IMG/VR virus record: IMGVR_UViG_3300024264_000069
Coordinates: 1 to 42,206 of that record
DNA length: 42,206 bases
Direction: 5' to 3' (one strand)
Source of the DNA: a virus
The notes beneath the pieces were generated by a model, which was not told where the DNA came from, made no database searches, and worked only from the letters and a program-made list of their open reading frames with translations. Both the position numbers and the translations under genes were made by a program. Below, in pieces: positions 6,991 to 16,580 of the stretch. Within the stretch, counting starts at the first letter, position 1, and the number at the start of each line of letters is the position of its first letter.

Positions 6991-7001
6991 GCTTGTGCTT
7001 C
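6979..7001. repeat. Hairpin over convergent stop codons
   Basis: GAAGCAC (6979-6985) and GTGCTTC (6995-7001) form a perfect 7-bp inverted repeat with a 9-nt loop. Both stop codons lie in the loop: TAG of gmhB on the plus strand and TAA of the 2131-aa gene on the minus strand. Being symmetrical, it could end or protect transcripts from both directions. It lacks a T-run, so a classic intrinsic terminator is uncertain. Confidence 0.45.
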
Positions 7002-10000
7002 ACCCCATCTTAGAATAATATTTGAATTAATATCAGCGCCACTAACCTTATACACGTTAATAGCTAATACATCTGGACCATTTGGGAATGTTCCTCTACC
7101 ACCTAGTGGAGTGTTTGTAAGTTCTTTCAACTCAGCCAATGATAGTGTCGAACGTTCTCCAGGCACAGCAATAAATGAGAACACAGTTTCTCCAGGTTGT
7201 GCATACGGAGGTTGTTCAAATGTAAATTCAAGTGTTCCTGATCCATTTGCAAGTGTACCACTAAAGTTGTTGTTGAACTGTACTTCGTAATATGAAGTTC
7301 CGCCAAATTCCTTTAATTCAACACTGTTGACCTGTGAGTTTGCAGGAAAGTTTACTGATCCGCCTGATGTTGCAGCAGTTCCTACTTTTGCGCCAGCAGC
7401 CGTAAAAGAAGCTACTGAAAAATAAGCAAAGTTTCTGTCTACTAAACTAACAGGGTTAAGTGAGACAGTAAATGCATCCACTGTGCCTTGCGGTATCCCG
7501 TTAGTAGTTCTATTGGACAATCTAAACCAACCATAGCTGCCGTTGCTGTCAACTCTTGCATCTATGATTGTTGTGTTAGATGGAATATTAGTTCCTGTTA
7601 TACTTTTACCAATTACCAAACTGGTTTGATTTGAACCAAATACTGTTCGATAGTCACTAGCATCAATAGGAATATAATTATTGCTACCCCAGTTTCTTGT
7701 TGGATTACTGTTGATTGTACCAGAAATCACACCAGATGCAGTTGCAGTAGTAGTTGTCGCAGCAGCTCCTGTACTCCATACAACAGAACCGCCAGCTGCA
7801 ACTTCTGCAAAACTTGGTTGTCCACCTTGGGCAACACCGCTTAGACCTGACCAACCAACGTCATCTGGATTTAATGGATAGTTTTGAGGATTTAAAATGC
7901 CTTCAATAACAATGCCGCCTGCGCCTGTATCTGATGTAACTTCGATACCTTGTAGTAGTAACTGAGCTCTGTTTAGTAGTTCTCTTTCTCCTAAATCTCC
8001 AATTAGAGCATTGCTCACACTTGGTGCTAGTCTAATCATAAACGCTGTTTGTTTGGTTGTACTAACTGTAAGTGCGGTTTCTGCGTATGAGAAAATATAA
8101 CCTCTATCTTCGTCAAATCCGCCGTCTGTAATAAACGCACTACCCCAGTGACTAATTAATGGTGTAATAGACTGTGATATGAGTACAACACCTGTTCTAT
8201 CAGTGTGTGTTGCTGCAAGACCTGCTGTGTATGTTCTTGTTGCTCCAGCTTGGAAATTAGTAAATGTTGCTCCTCTAACAACACCAGTTAGTGTATTAGT
8301 AGCCTTATTATTTGCATTAAACGTAATAATTTCATTATCGATATAAAGTGTACCTTTGTCTGGGAAGAAACTACTATCAACTAACGGAACAGTAACTTGT
8401 GTTGAATCCATTGCTGCTACTAGCTTACCACTCGGGCCTTCGTTGGTAACTTCATAACGCACAGGCAAGTTACCTGAACGCATAAACGCTTCTGTGTTTA
8501 CGTTTGAGTTACGCATTCTGTGCGCAAATACAAAGTTACCATCTGCGCCACGTAGCATAAAGTCGATAAAACCAGCACCATACCAACTGTATTGAATACC
8601 AATCATCTGCATCTTAGCAATATCAATATCATAACCACTAGGTCCAGTTCCGTCTAATCTATCTAAGTTAAATTCACTCTGCTTAACTTTTTTATCTACA
8701 ATCAAGTTTGCTTTAGCACCTGTAATATCTACTACACCTCTCCAGTCTGGTGTAACTGTTATTTCAGTTTGGCTGTTGACATGACTTACAACGTGTGTCA
8801 TACCTTTGATAATAATTCTGTCGCCTGCTTTAAGCTGATCGGTAAATCTAGTAGTATCGCCTGTTACCAAGTTGTTATCAACTTCTAATGAAATAGTTCC
8901 TGCAAGCTGTCTAGTACCTGTACGTTGGTTTACACTAATATTAGTGCCGTCGTATTCCCAGAAGATGCCGTTTTGGTCGTCAAATATACCCGAACGTACT
9001 GTTGCGCCGTGCCATGCAACAACACTCATTTGTGAACCAAATCCTAAGATTGCTTCAGTTGCACCTAGTCTACGTTGCGCACGAATTTTAAATGTGCGTT
9101 CGTCTACTACTTCTTCTACAGTATAATCAAATGTTGGCGGTACAGCAGTTTCAGAACCACTGTTATAACCAGGTGTTTCAACACCAAGTATTCTTATAAT
9201 ACCATCTTCTTGAACACCATGATCATTATCATCAGTTACTACAGTAATAAGCGAGCCTACTTCTACATCTTCAGCTGTTAAACTACGCAAGTCGTAGCTT
9301 GGTGCAAATAGAGCACCAGTGGTATACATAATGCCTTTACCTGACTGATATCTAATATATTTTTTACTTTGACGTATTGCTTGTGCACCGTGCTGCGGTC
9401 CGCCTGTACCAAGTTGTACGCCGCCGTCATATGGTCTGTGAATAAAGAAACTATCAGGTCTTGGATATACTTCGCCTTGTATATCAGTTCCTGTTACATC
9501 AATTGAACCTGGCGCTCTTACTTGGAAACGTAATTTATTTATTTCAGGAATATCTGTTGCAATATAAGAACCAGCAGCTAATTGATGATTGTTACTATCG
9601 TCATCTGAACTTACACTGGTAATAAATGTACTACCAGGAACTAATCCGTGTGCGTTAGTAAATGTTGCTTCAATTGTAGCAAGAGCACTAAACGTAATCT
9701 CATCATCTAATGCTATAGCACCAGTAGTTGCTTCTGTCATAGTTACTGTAGATATTAAATCTGCACTTGTACCGACAGCTGCTTCGATTGCGTCTGTGCT
9801 AAATGTTAACACGCCGCCTGTTTCATTTACACTACCAACACTTATAAGAATATCATTTAAAGGACTAACGCCATCTACAAGTGACGCTTCAATTTCAAGC
9901 CTATTTCCTACTTCATATCCTGTTCCTGGAGAAGTAATAGTAAAATTAGAATAATTGCCAGCATCTCTAGTAAGACTAAATGTAGCACCAACTCCGTCTG

Positions 10001-13000
10001 ATGTATTATTTGTGCCTACTATATCTATATATGTTCCTAATGGAACATAACCAGTACCTGAAGTTGATATACTTGTAATTTCACCATCTTCTAAGTCACT
10101 AATAGAATCAATACTAATTGTTAAATCATTTGCTGGCGATGTTCCGCCAAATAATGTACCTGAAACAGTATGTGTTTGTCCAACGTTGTATCCGCCGGCA
10201 CCTGGATCTGATATTGTAGCATTTAATGTACCGTCTTGATTTTGGTCAACATTGAATGTTGCTCCAGTCGGTGTAACATTGTTTCCAGGTAACCCTGATA
10301 ATGTGTCGCCATTATATGTGGTGCCAACTTCTGTGGTTACAGTAATGTCTCCACTTCCGCCAACATTGTCAATAGTAATTGTTAAATCATTGGCTGGTGA
10401 TGTTCCGCCGAGAGTTGTTCCTGCAACAGTAATTGTTTCTGTTGGGAGGTAGTTGTTACCAGCGTTTGTAAATGTTGTTTGATAAGAATCACCAGTTACT
10501 TGTACATCAATAACTGCTCCTGTGCCGCTTGCAGTTGTTGAAGTATACGCAACACTAGTGTATGTTTTGTTTATTGCAGGTGCAGAACCTGCAAATGTAA
10601 TTGTTTCAATAGATCCTATAGCAGAAACTGTATCTATACGGAAAGTACTATCGCTGTTTCCTGCTGATAATGTAACTACATCAAAAACTGTATATCCTGA
10701 TCCTGTCGCTGCAATCACTGCACTTGCAACTTCATCAGTGTTGACTGCATCTGTTGTAATAGTTAGTGTTAGCCCAGATCCAGTTCCTCCGGTAGTATTA
10801 ACAGTTGTGCCGTCTGAATATCCTGTACCAGCTGTTACTAGTGATACAGAAGTTGTAACACCTGCTTGGGTGCCAACAGCGTCTACTGATATAAATGCAC
10901 TACGTTCTGGTCCGCTATATCCTGGAACAAGTGTGTCTGCTGTTATTTTAAGAACATCACCTACTTTGTATCCTGAACCTTTTTCAGTTGAAGATACATC
11001 AAGACTGTTGTATACTCCGTTTGCAAAAGTAATATTAAATTGCGCTTCTGTGCCTAAACCACCTGTGAATGTAGCGGGTTGATCTGCTAGATAAACGTCA
11101 TTGTCAAAGTATAAGCCAGAAATTGATGCAGTAGCAATTGAGTTGTCACTACCTACACTATCAACTATAATCGTTGCATCATTTGCAGGTGTTGCTCCGC
11201 CAAGATCAGTGCCGAGAATTGTTATTCTATCACCAACTTTATAGTTAATGCCGTCGTTTTCAATAGCAGTTAACACATAAGTAAACGACGAATCTGACGA
11301 ATGTGATATGTCAAATTTAGCAAGAGACCCGACATTAGGATCGTTGTCAGGCTGGACACCAGTATATATATTACGATTGCCTACAATGGTAGTTGTAAAG
11401 TTGCCGTCAAATGTAGCAGTATTTCCTGTAACATCATTGATGTATATAGCATTGCCGTCACCACGGTCAATTGCTAGATTTTCCACTACTCCAGAAATAC
11501 TTTGGAACTCCATCTGGTTTTGTCCAGCGGCAGTATTAGAAGCAGTTAATGGTGTAACATATGTTCCGCCGCCTGCACTGTTATCGATAATACCAGTAAC
11601 CTGTGAACCTAAAGGTATGTTTGCATTTGTTAACGGAGATCCAATCTCTGGAGCTGTGCCATCAAATGGAATAATATTAGAACCCGTTAAAACTCCTAGT
11701 TGTGTAAACAGTGAGCCTGCGCTGCCGTTACTAGCAATTACAAAATTAGGTGTTCCAATACTTGCTCCTGTATAAAAGCCAGCTTGTCTTAGCTGTGTAT
11801 ATGTTGTAGATAATGTTGTTGGATTAACTGTACCAACTTTAGATTTTGCATAATATTCAAAAGTAGTATCACTCGGTACATTAACAATTACAAATGAACC
11901 TTCTGCTCTAGCAGCACCATTAACACTGTCTTCAAGTGCTTTAATAGTTATTGGTGTACCTACTGAAAAACCATGAGGTGTAACAGTAGTAACTGTAATT
12001 TTACTTTGACCAATTCCTTCAGTGCCAGCACTTGCATCAGTTACAACAGATGTTACTTGTGTGTCTGTTCCTGGTATTTCATATACACTAGGATAACCAC
12101 GCATTGCTGCAATTGCTGCCCATTTAGTAGGCTGTAGTCCGTATTCAAAGTCAGCGTCAAGCATTGATAGTGCAGGTGCTACTCGCATACGTTCAATAGC
12201 ATCTGTGCCAAAGTCATATGGTCTAGTAGTTACAACACTTCTTCCATTTTCAAGTCTTTCTACAAATACTTGTATTTCGTCGGTTGCACTATGAGAACTA
12301 GTATCATAATTAAATTTAACAAGTGTTATACCATCAGTGGTTTCTAAGTATTTAGGAAAGTCGGGATCTACTGCAATTTGATCGTTTGTAATTTCGACTG
12401 TAGCACCCGAAGTTACATTAGTAAAATTGTATATTACTTCACTCTTGGTGCTATTGGTTACTAATAGTATTTCGTCGATGCTGTACTTGCCTTGCATTCT
12501 AAGTGTACCTACACCTGACATTAGTAATTTAGGTAGTGCATTAAGTCCATTAGTAATAACGTCTACAGTATTAAATGCAAGGGTATTAATCTTAGCACTT
12601 GGTCCAGCAGTTACACTATTTGCTAGTGCGCTTGAAAATGTGTGAACACTAGTATCAGAACTTATGCCTACATTAGCAGTTATTGTAGTCGAAGTTACTG
12701 ATTTAACAGTAATAGGAGCATAATAGTAAGGATCTTTGCCTTTTGCATTAGGGACACCGGAAGCTCTTGGATACGGATGCAATGTTGCTCCGCCATCTAA
12801 CGCACACGTAAATGTTATGCCGCCTGGCGCAATATGTATTTCATCGCCAACTGCAAGACTATGTGAGCCTATTGTTATAGACATGTCACCTGTTGCTGGA
12901 TTATATGTTGCGCCAGTTGGAGTAAATTGTGCAGTATTTTCACTTGCACTTCCTTCTGTAGTTTGTGCAACTTCTGTATTATCAGCATCATAAGCTACTT

Positions 13001-13382
13001 GCGCAAATATATTGTCTTTAATTAAATTACCAATAAATGTATGTGTTTGTATTTCAGGTTGTCTGTCTCCGTCAACTTGTGCAACACCTTGATCCCAATA
13101 ATATTTTATTGTATTATAAAGTTTTTCATTGCCGCCGTATCGTAAGTCATTCAAGTATGCATCAATTACATAGCCAACATCTCTTTCGCACTTTGCTTGA
13201 TTGTATGTATAACCTACAAATCCAGCTGCGCCAGCTGCTACTTGGGCAGCTATCCATGCTGTTGCTTCTTTTTGTATAAATGTTTTATTTGCATTTAATA
13301 GGCTATATGCATTTGGAAATTTATTTCCCGTTGCACCAATGCCTGGTTTAAATACATAATTTTTTATCTGCGTCTTTGCCAT
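6987..13382 (-). CDS. Giant repeat-rich virion structural / tail-fibre protein (2131 aa)
   Basis: A very large surface-type protein of the kind found in marine T4-like myoviruses. Residues about 16-125 form a helical domain (LLNANKTFIQKEATAWI, then CERDVGYVIDAYLNDLRYGG) that recurs twice in the 1832-aa protein. Residues about 690-1170 hold roughly eight diverged tandem copies of a 50-60-residue beta-module with consensus GxGYxVGDxITI...LGGTSPANDLTITIDSVG. Residues about 1300-1800 are a conserved globular part (SKKYIRYQSGKGIMYTTGA, QMIGIQYSWYGAGFIDFMLR, AFMIRLAPSVSNALIGDLGE). The C-terminus is Ser/Thr/Gly-rich. It has no enzymatic motif. A GGATT ribosome-binding site precedes ATG at 13382. The nearest late boxes are the twin TATAAATA sites inside the previous gene. 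Role: probably distal tail or fibre component. Confidence 0.75.
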   Translation of the reverse strand: MAKTQIKNYVFKPGIGATGNKFPNAYSLLNANKTFIQKEATAWIAAQVAAGAAGFVGYTYNQAKCERDVGYVIDAYLNDLRYGGNEKLYNTIKYYWDQGVAQVDGDRQPEIQTHTFIGNLIKDNIFAQVAYDADNTEVAQTTEGSASENTAQFTPTGATYNPATGDMSITIGSHSLAVGDEIHIAPGGITFTCALDGGATLHPYPRASGVPNAKGKDPYYYAPITVKSVTSTTITANVGISSDTSVHTFSSALANSVTAGPSAKINTLAFNTVDVITNGLNALPKLLMSGVGTLRMQGKYSIDEILLVTNSTKSEVIYNFTNVTSGATVEITNDQIAVDPDFPKYLETTDGITLVKFNYDTSSHSATDEIQVFVERLENGRSVVTTRPYDFGTDAIERMRVAPALSMLDADFEYGLQPTKWAAIAAMRGYPSVYEIPGTDTQVTSVVTDASAGTEGIGQSKITVTTVTPHGFSVGTPITIKALEDSVNGAARAEGSFVIVNVPSDTTFEYYAKSKVGTVNPTTLSTTYTQLRQAGFYTGASIGTPNFVIASNGSAGSLFTQLGVLTGSNIIPFDGTAPEIGSPLTNANIPLGSQVTGIIDNSAGGGTYVTPLTASNTAAGQNQMEFQSISGVVENLAIDRGDGNAIYINDVTGNTATFDGNFTTTIVGNRNIYTGVQPDNDPNVGSLAKFDISHSSDSSFTYVLTAIENDGINYKVGDRITILGTDLGGATPANDATIIVDSVGSDNSIATASISGLYFDNDVYLADQPATFTGGLGTEAQFNITFANGVYNSLDVSSTEKGSGYKVGDVLKITADTLVPGYSGPERSAFISVDAVGTQAGVTTSVSLVTAGTGYSDGTTVNTTGGTGSGLTLTITTDAVNTDEVASAVIAATGSGYTVFDVVTLSAGNSDSTFRIDTVSAIGSIETITFAGSAPAINKTYTSVAYTSTTASGTGAVIDVQVTGDSYQTTFTNAGNNYLPTETITVAGTTLGGTSPANDLTITIDNVGGSGDITVTTEVGTTYNGDTLSGLPGNNVTPTGATFNVDQNQDGTLNATISDPGAGGYNVGQTHTVSGTLFGGTSPANDLTISIDSISDLEDGEITSISTSGTGYVPLGTYIDIVGTNNTSDGVGATFSLTRDAGNYSNFTITSPGTGYEVGNRLEIEASLVDGVSPLNDILISVGSVNETGGVLTFSTDAIEAAVGTSADLISTVTMTEATTGAIALDDEITFSALATIEATFTNAHGLVPGSTFITSVSSDDDSNNHQLAAGSYIATDIPEINKLRFQVRAPGSIDVTGTDIQGEVYPRPDSFFIHRPYDGGVQLGTGGPQHGAQAIRQSKKYIRYQSGKGIMYTTGALFAPSYDLRSLTAEDVEVGSLITVVTDDNDHGVQEDGIIRILGVETPGYNSGSETAVPPTFDYTVEEVVDERTFKIRAQRRLGATEAILGFGSQMSVVAWHGATVRSGIFDDQNGIFWEYDGTNISVNQRTGTRQLAGTISLEVDNNLVTGDTTRFTDQLKAGDRIIIKGMTHVVSHVNSQTEITVTPDWRGVVDITGAKANLIVDKKVKQSEFNLDRLDGTGPSGYDIDIAKMQMIGIQYSWYGAGFIDFMLRGADGNFVFAHRMRNSNVNTEAFMRSGNLPVRYEVTNEGPSGKLVAAMDSTQVTVPLVDSSFFPDKGTLYIDNEIITFNANNKATNTLTGVVRGATFTNFQAGATRTYTAGLAATHTDRTGVVLISQSITPLISHWGSAFITDGGFDEDRGYIFSYAETALTVSTTKQTAFMIRLAPSVSNALIGDLGERELLNRAQLLLQGIEVTSDTGAGGIVIEGILNPQNYPLNPDDVGWSGLSGVAQGGQPSFAEVAAGGSVVWSTGAAATTTTATASGVISGTINSNPTRNWGSNNYIPIDASDYRTVFGSNQTSLVIGKSITGTNIPSNTTIIDARVDSNGSYGWFRLSNRTTNGIPQGTVDAFTVSLNPVSLVDRNFAYFSVASFTAAGAKVGTAATSGGSVNFPANSQVNSVELKEFGGTSYYEVQFNNNFSGTLANGSGTLEFTFEQPPYAQPGETVFSFIAVPGERSTLSLAELKELTNTPLGGRGTFPNGPDVLAINVYKVSGADINSNIILRWGEAQA
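9880..11330 (-). repeat. Tandem beta-module repeats in the 2131-aa gene
   Basis: About eight diverged copies of a unit built around GxGYxVGDxITI and LGGxSPANDLxIxIDSV. DNA similarity between copies is visible: TGATGTTCCGCC occurs in two copies about 270 bases apart (near 10140 and 10400), and a related GTTGCTCCGCC occurs near 11190. Copies differ in length because some have lost the PAND half. Confidence 0.7.
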
Positions 13383-13385
13383 GTT

Positions 13386-14279
13386 TTATAATCCAAATGC
13401 TATTGATAATGCCAGTGCTGTACTGTCTACATATTGTTTGTTAGATACTTGTATATCAGTAATAGGTAAATTTGATACTGATGCCGTAGTAAATGCTGCT
13501 GTCGATGGTGTTGTTGCTCCTATTGGCGTATTATTTATAGTACTGTTATTTATAGTAACCGAAAGTCCTTCCGAACTTATATCGCCTATTTTTATCTCGT
13601 CAATTTTGAGGATAATTTTGTTTACTGCACTTAATTCTAAATTAGTACTAGAACTTAATTTAGGTATTCCTATACCAGCTGTTGCTAGTTCTCCCCCAAT
13701 AAAAAAGTCTTTTTCAACACTTGCGCCACCAGCAACAGTCAGTGCTCCTGTAGTTGCACTAGTTGCATTAGCAGTAGAGTTAACATCAATAGTACTGAAT
13801 TGACCTAGTGGGTCAACTACATTAATTGTTCCAAAATTATTTTTTAGAGTATCAGCATAATATAATGTATTAGGTGCGCTTGTAGGTACTGCCCATCTTA
13901 ATGTCCCGGTTGTTTTGAGTTGTGCGGCTGCTCCACTACTACCATCAGAATGTGTTATTCCTGTACTATACTGCAAGGAATCAAGAGCGTTTCCGACTAG
14001 TATTTGAAATGCTAAATCTGGTACATCAAGACCAAAGGTATATACTTCGCCTCTAGCAATTGTAATAGTAGGATTTCCCGAGGCGCCTAGTTCTGCAATA
14101 ATAAAATCATTATCAACGTCGGTAACTGTAAAATTTACAAATCCTGCCTCTACTTCTGCATCGTTATCTGCACTACCGGTAATGATAGAAGTAGCAACAA
14201 TGTTACCTTCTGCATCAACAGAAAATCCTGGTCCTTTAAATCCGTATTCTGATTCAAATGGTGTATTCAATACCGGCAT
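13386..14279 (-). CDS. Tail-fibre-like structural protein (297 aa)
   Basis: A protein of unknown exact role, rich in Ser, Thr, Asn and Ala. It contains fibre-type motifs common in marine myoviruses: TTGALTVAGGASVEKDFFIG (about 175-195), followed by a DIQVSNKQYVDSTALALSIA C-terminus resembling the VxNKxYVD ends of phage fibre proteins. The first half has ITIARGEVYTFGLDVPDLAF, a possible beta-sandwich. It is translated from ATG at 14279 with AGGAGA upstream, under its own late promoter at 14298-14305, and ends 3 bases before the giant gene starts. Probably a virion surface component co-expressed with that gene. Confidence 0.65.
   Translation of the reverse strand: MPVLNTPFESEYGFKGPGFSVDAEGNIVATSIITGSADNDAEVEAGFVNFTVTDVDNDFIIAELGASGNPTITIARGEVYTFGLDVPDLAFQILVGNALDSLQYSTGITHSDGSSGAAAQLKTTGTLRWAVPTSAPNTLYYADTLKNNFGTINVVDPLGQFSTIDVNSTANATSATTGALTVAGGASVEKDFFIGGELATAGIGIPKLSSSTNLELSAVNKIILKIDEIKIGDISSEGLSVTINNSTINNTPIGATTPSTAAFTTASVSNLPITDIQVSNKQYVDSTALALSIAFGL
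13532..13554 (-). promoter_or_regulatory. Twin T4 late promoter boxes inside the 297-aa gene
   Basis: Two perfect minus-strand TATAAATA boxes (the exact T4 late consensus) lie at 13532-13539 and 13547-13554, 15 bases apart. Both are within the 297-aa gene and 150-170 bases upstream of the 2131-aa gene, which has no late box directly before its own start. They may be internal promoters for the giant gene, but could be chance matches in AT-rich coding sequence. Confidence 0.4.
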
Positions 14280-14297
14280 TTACATTCTCCTATATGT

Positions 14298-14305
14298 TAT
14301 TTATC
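14298..14305 (-). promoter_or_regulatory. Late promoter for the 297-aa structural gene
   Basis: The minus strand reads GATAAATA 19 bases upstream of the ATG at 14279, with AGGAGA between them. Confidence 0.65.
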
Positions 14306-14316
14306 TGACTCTAGCT

Positions 14317-14754
14317 TTAGACTACAAGAGGAGTTTGTGTATGATAATATTGTGCTGTATAAATGACTTTGGTTCCTGTATAATCTTGTGCAAGGATATT
14401 GGCGGCTGGATCGGCTACGACGATCTTAGGATTTAAAATAACGTCTACATAACTATCATTAACTGTTGCGCTCACAGTTAAGATATCGTTAGCTGTATTA
14501 TTTCTAGCATATACTACTACACTAGCTGTATCTTTGGTTGCCGTAACAGCTATTTTTATAAGCTCTTTATTGTTAACATCAAAGTCGGCACTTATAGTAT
14601 AATCTACACTAGCAAAATTTCCTACATGCCACCTGTCTAGCAAAGTGTCTGTATACACTTGTTGCCAGGGACCATTGTGACTGGTCCCTGCATTGTTCTT
14701 AAACAATAATGTATTTTTTAATCCGTCTGTTAAATATTTCTTTAAGTTTTGCAT
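14317..14754 (-). CDS. Hypothetical structural protein (145 aa)
   Basis: The family is not recognised. The protein starts MQNLKKYLTDGLKNTLLFKN and is then beta-rich and acidic, with many Val, Thr and Asp. It has no Cys and no signal or membrane segment. Its own late promoter box (14774-14781) and its position between structural genes suggest a virion component made late. It is separated from the next gene by a 37-base gap holding that gene's late promoter. Confidence 0.55.
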   Translation of the reverse strand: MQNLKKYLTDGLKNTLLFKNNAGTSHNGPWQQVYTDTLLDRWHVGNFASVDYTISADFDVNNKELIKIAVTATKDTASVVVYARNNTANDILTVSATVNDSYVDVILNPKIVVADPAANILAQDYTGTKVIYTAQYYHTQTPLVV

Positions 14755-14773
14755 TTCGTGCCCCTATTTGTAA

Positions 14774-14781
14774 TATTTATC
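14774..14781 (-). promoter_or_regulatory. Late promoter for the 145-aa gene
   Basis: The minus strand reads GATAAATA 20 bases upstream of ATG 14754. It overlaps the TGA stop (14780-14782) of the carbamoyltransferase gene. Confidence 0.65.
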
Positions 14782-16579
14782 AGTTTTTTACAGTAATTAA
14801 TTTACCATACTCCGGAAGATACAAATATTCAATATCACAATTATCTAGTGTACGCACAGCATCATCTAATGTTTCTACCAACGGCTCACCGCCTAAATTA
14901 AAGCTTGTATTAAAGATAATTGGGCAACCAGTTTTTTCTTTGAATGCTTTGATAATATCATAGTAATGTGGATTTTGTTCTCTAGTAACTGTTTGTATTC
15001 TGCAAGTTCCGTCTACGTGAATGATAGCAGGGATCTTGTCTTCAATACCAGGTTGACAGTTTACAGCATACATCATTGTAGGAGAGCTTTCCATACCACG
15101 TAGGTCAAACCATTCGTGTACATCTTCTTCTAATATGCTGCCTGCAAATGGACGGAAGTATTCTCTGTGTTTTACGCTGTTAACAAAGTCCTTGCCATTT
15201 GGATCAGTTGGGTCATACATTATACTTCTGTTACCTAATGCACGTGGGCCATTTTCTGAACGTCCTTGGAATAATGTTACAATATTTCTATCAGTCATTA
15301 ATTTAACAACATCTTCTTTGGAAGCGTCTGTAACTTCTGCGTTATATGTTTGTGCAATATTATTAATATCTTCAGTTGTATAAGTGTGTATTGGGCCTAG
15401 GTACACATCTGTTGCTTGAGGTTTGACTTCTGTACTTTCTGTTGTACGATAATGCCAGATTAATGCTGCACCCATTGCTGTTCCTGCATCATTACTTACA
15501 GGCTCAACATAGATTTTAATTCCTTCGTCTTCTAATTCTTTCAAATAATAATAGTTAGCAACACAATTTAATCCGTATCCTCCACTAATAACAACATTTT
15601 TACTTCCACTTATTGATACTGCGTGTCTAATTAAATCGGCAACTGCTTGTTGGCTTTCTGTTTGTACAGCATATGCCAAATCTCTTCTATTTGATAAAAG
15701 TGTTACATCTTTAGCTTCGTGATCATCTAGTGTTTTGTAAACATTAGCGTTTACAATAGCGCCATTAGGATATCTTGGTAGTATTAAGTTTCTATTAACT
15801 GTAGGGATAGGCAAATCGTTTTCGTCAATTATATTAGGAAAAGTATCATTTTGTTTACCGTATGGAAACAATCCCATAGTTTTTCCTGCTTCGATACTAC
15901 TCCATCCGCAATACTCTGTAACAGCTTCATATGCTTTTACGATGCCGGCTTTGTCAGATATACTTAAATTAAAATATGCACCTGGTTCCCAGTCTCCTGC
16001 TTCAAAATTTTCTACATATGCATTTGCTACCATTTCTCTACAGCCCATTGTTTTATGCATAGTTTTAATTTCGGCAGGGTATGAACATTTGTAAATACTT
16101 TCTGTTTCGAAAACAGTCATATTGTCGCCTGCAATATTAATTGGAAAAAATGTTCCTGCGCCATCGACAATAACTGCAACAGCTTCTTCAAAACCACTAC
16201 GGTAAAATGCTAAACCTGCATGCATTTTATGGTGGAACATAGACATATCAATAACTTGAGGATATAAGCCATTTTCGCCTCTAGGTCCTTTTTCAATTAG
16301 TCCTATTTTTCTTGCAAATCCGCTGTATACATCTTCACCGGTGTAGTCTAATTTACCCGCAGTATCATTAAGAGTTGTTGTATGTGATATGCATAACCAA
16401 TCTAATTTATCAGTATATTCTTTAATTTTAAGCATACTTGCTAATGGCCCGCCATCGTATTTTTCTCTAGTTAGTCTTTCTTCTTCAATACTAAAGACAA
16501 TTTCTCCGTCTTTAAGTAGACAAACTCCTGCGTTATGTCCTCTAGCTATACCTGCTATCCAAACCGGGTCTTTTTTCAT
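14780..16579 (-). CDS. O-carbamoyltransferase, NodU/TobZ family
   Basis: A full-length two-domain carbamoyltransferase. The N-terminal actin-like domain has GIARGHNAGVCLLKDG and FSIEEERLTREK, then the metal-binding HHKMHAGLAFYRSGF followed by VDGAG. The C-terminal YrdC-like/carbamoyl-transfer domain has NGPRALGNRSIMYDP, REYFRPFAGSILEE, NTSFNLGGEPLVETLDDAV. Family members transfer carbamoyl from carbamoyl phosphate through carbamoyl-AMP to a sugar hydroxyl, as in NodU and tobramycin biosynthesis. I start it at ATG 16579 (599 aa) because GAGG lies 7-8 bases before it; an ATG at 16606 in the same frame has no ribosome-binding site. It follows the SGNH gene directly (1-base gap) and is the last gene of the GT9 operon, so its acceptor is probably the glycan made by GT9. 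Confidence 0.9.
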   Translation of the reverse strand: MKKDPVWIAGIARGHNAGVCLLKDGEIVFSIEEERLTREKYDGGPLASMLKIKEYTDKLDWLCISHTTTLNDTAGKLDYTGEDVYSGFARKIGLIEKGPRGENGLYPQVIDMSMFHHKMHAGLAFYRSGFEEAVAVIVDGAGTFFPINIAGDNMTVFETESIYKCSYPAEIKTMHKTMGCREMVANAYVENFEAGDWEPGAYFNLSISDKAGIVKAYEAVTEYCGWSSIEAGKTMGLFPYGKQNDTFPNIIDENDLPIPTVNRNLILPRYPNGAIVNANVYKTLDDHEAKDVTLLSNRRDLAYAVQTESQQAVADLIRHAVSISGSKNVVISGGYGLNCVANYYYLKELEDEGIKIYVEPVSNDAGTAMGAALIWHYRTTESTEVKPQATDVYLGPIHTYTTEDINNIAQTYNAEVTDASKEDVVKLMTDRNIVTLFQGRSENGPRALGNRSIMYDPTDPNGKDFVNSVKHREYFRPFAGSILEEDVHEWFDLRGMESSPTMMYAVNCQPGIEDKIPAIIHVDGTCRIQTVTREQNPHYYDIIKAFKEKTGCPIIFNTSFNLGGEPLVETLDDAVRTLDNCDIEYLYLPEYGKLITVKN

Positions 16580-16580
16580 T

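Noticed and set aside
9537-9544. AATAAATA on the minus strand as another late promoter
   Set aside because: It lies in the middle of the 2131-aa coding sequence with no start downstream. Such matches are expected by chance in AT-rich DNA.
9589-11775. Plus-strand ORFs of up to 186 aa opposite the 2131-aa gene
   Set aside because: They mirror the repetitive Val/Thr/Gly-rich coding strand, show low-complexity Val/Pro-rich translations and lack ribosome-binding sites. They are antisense shadows.
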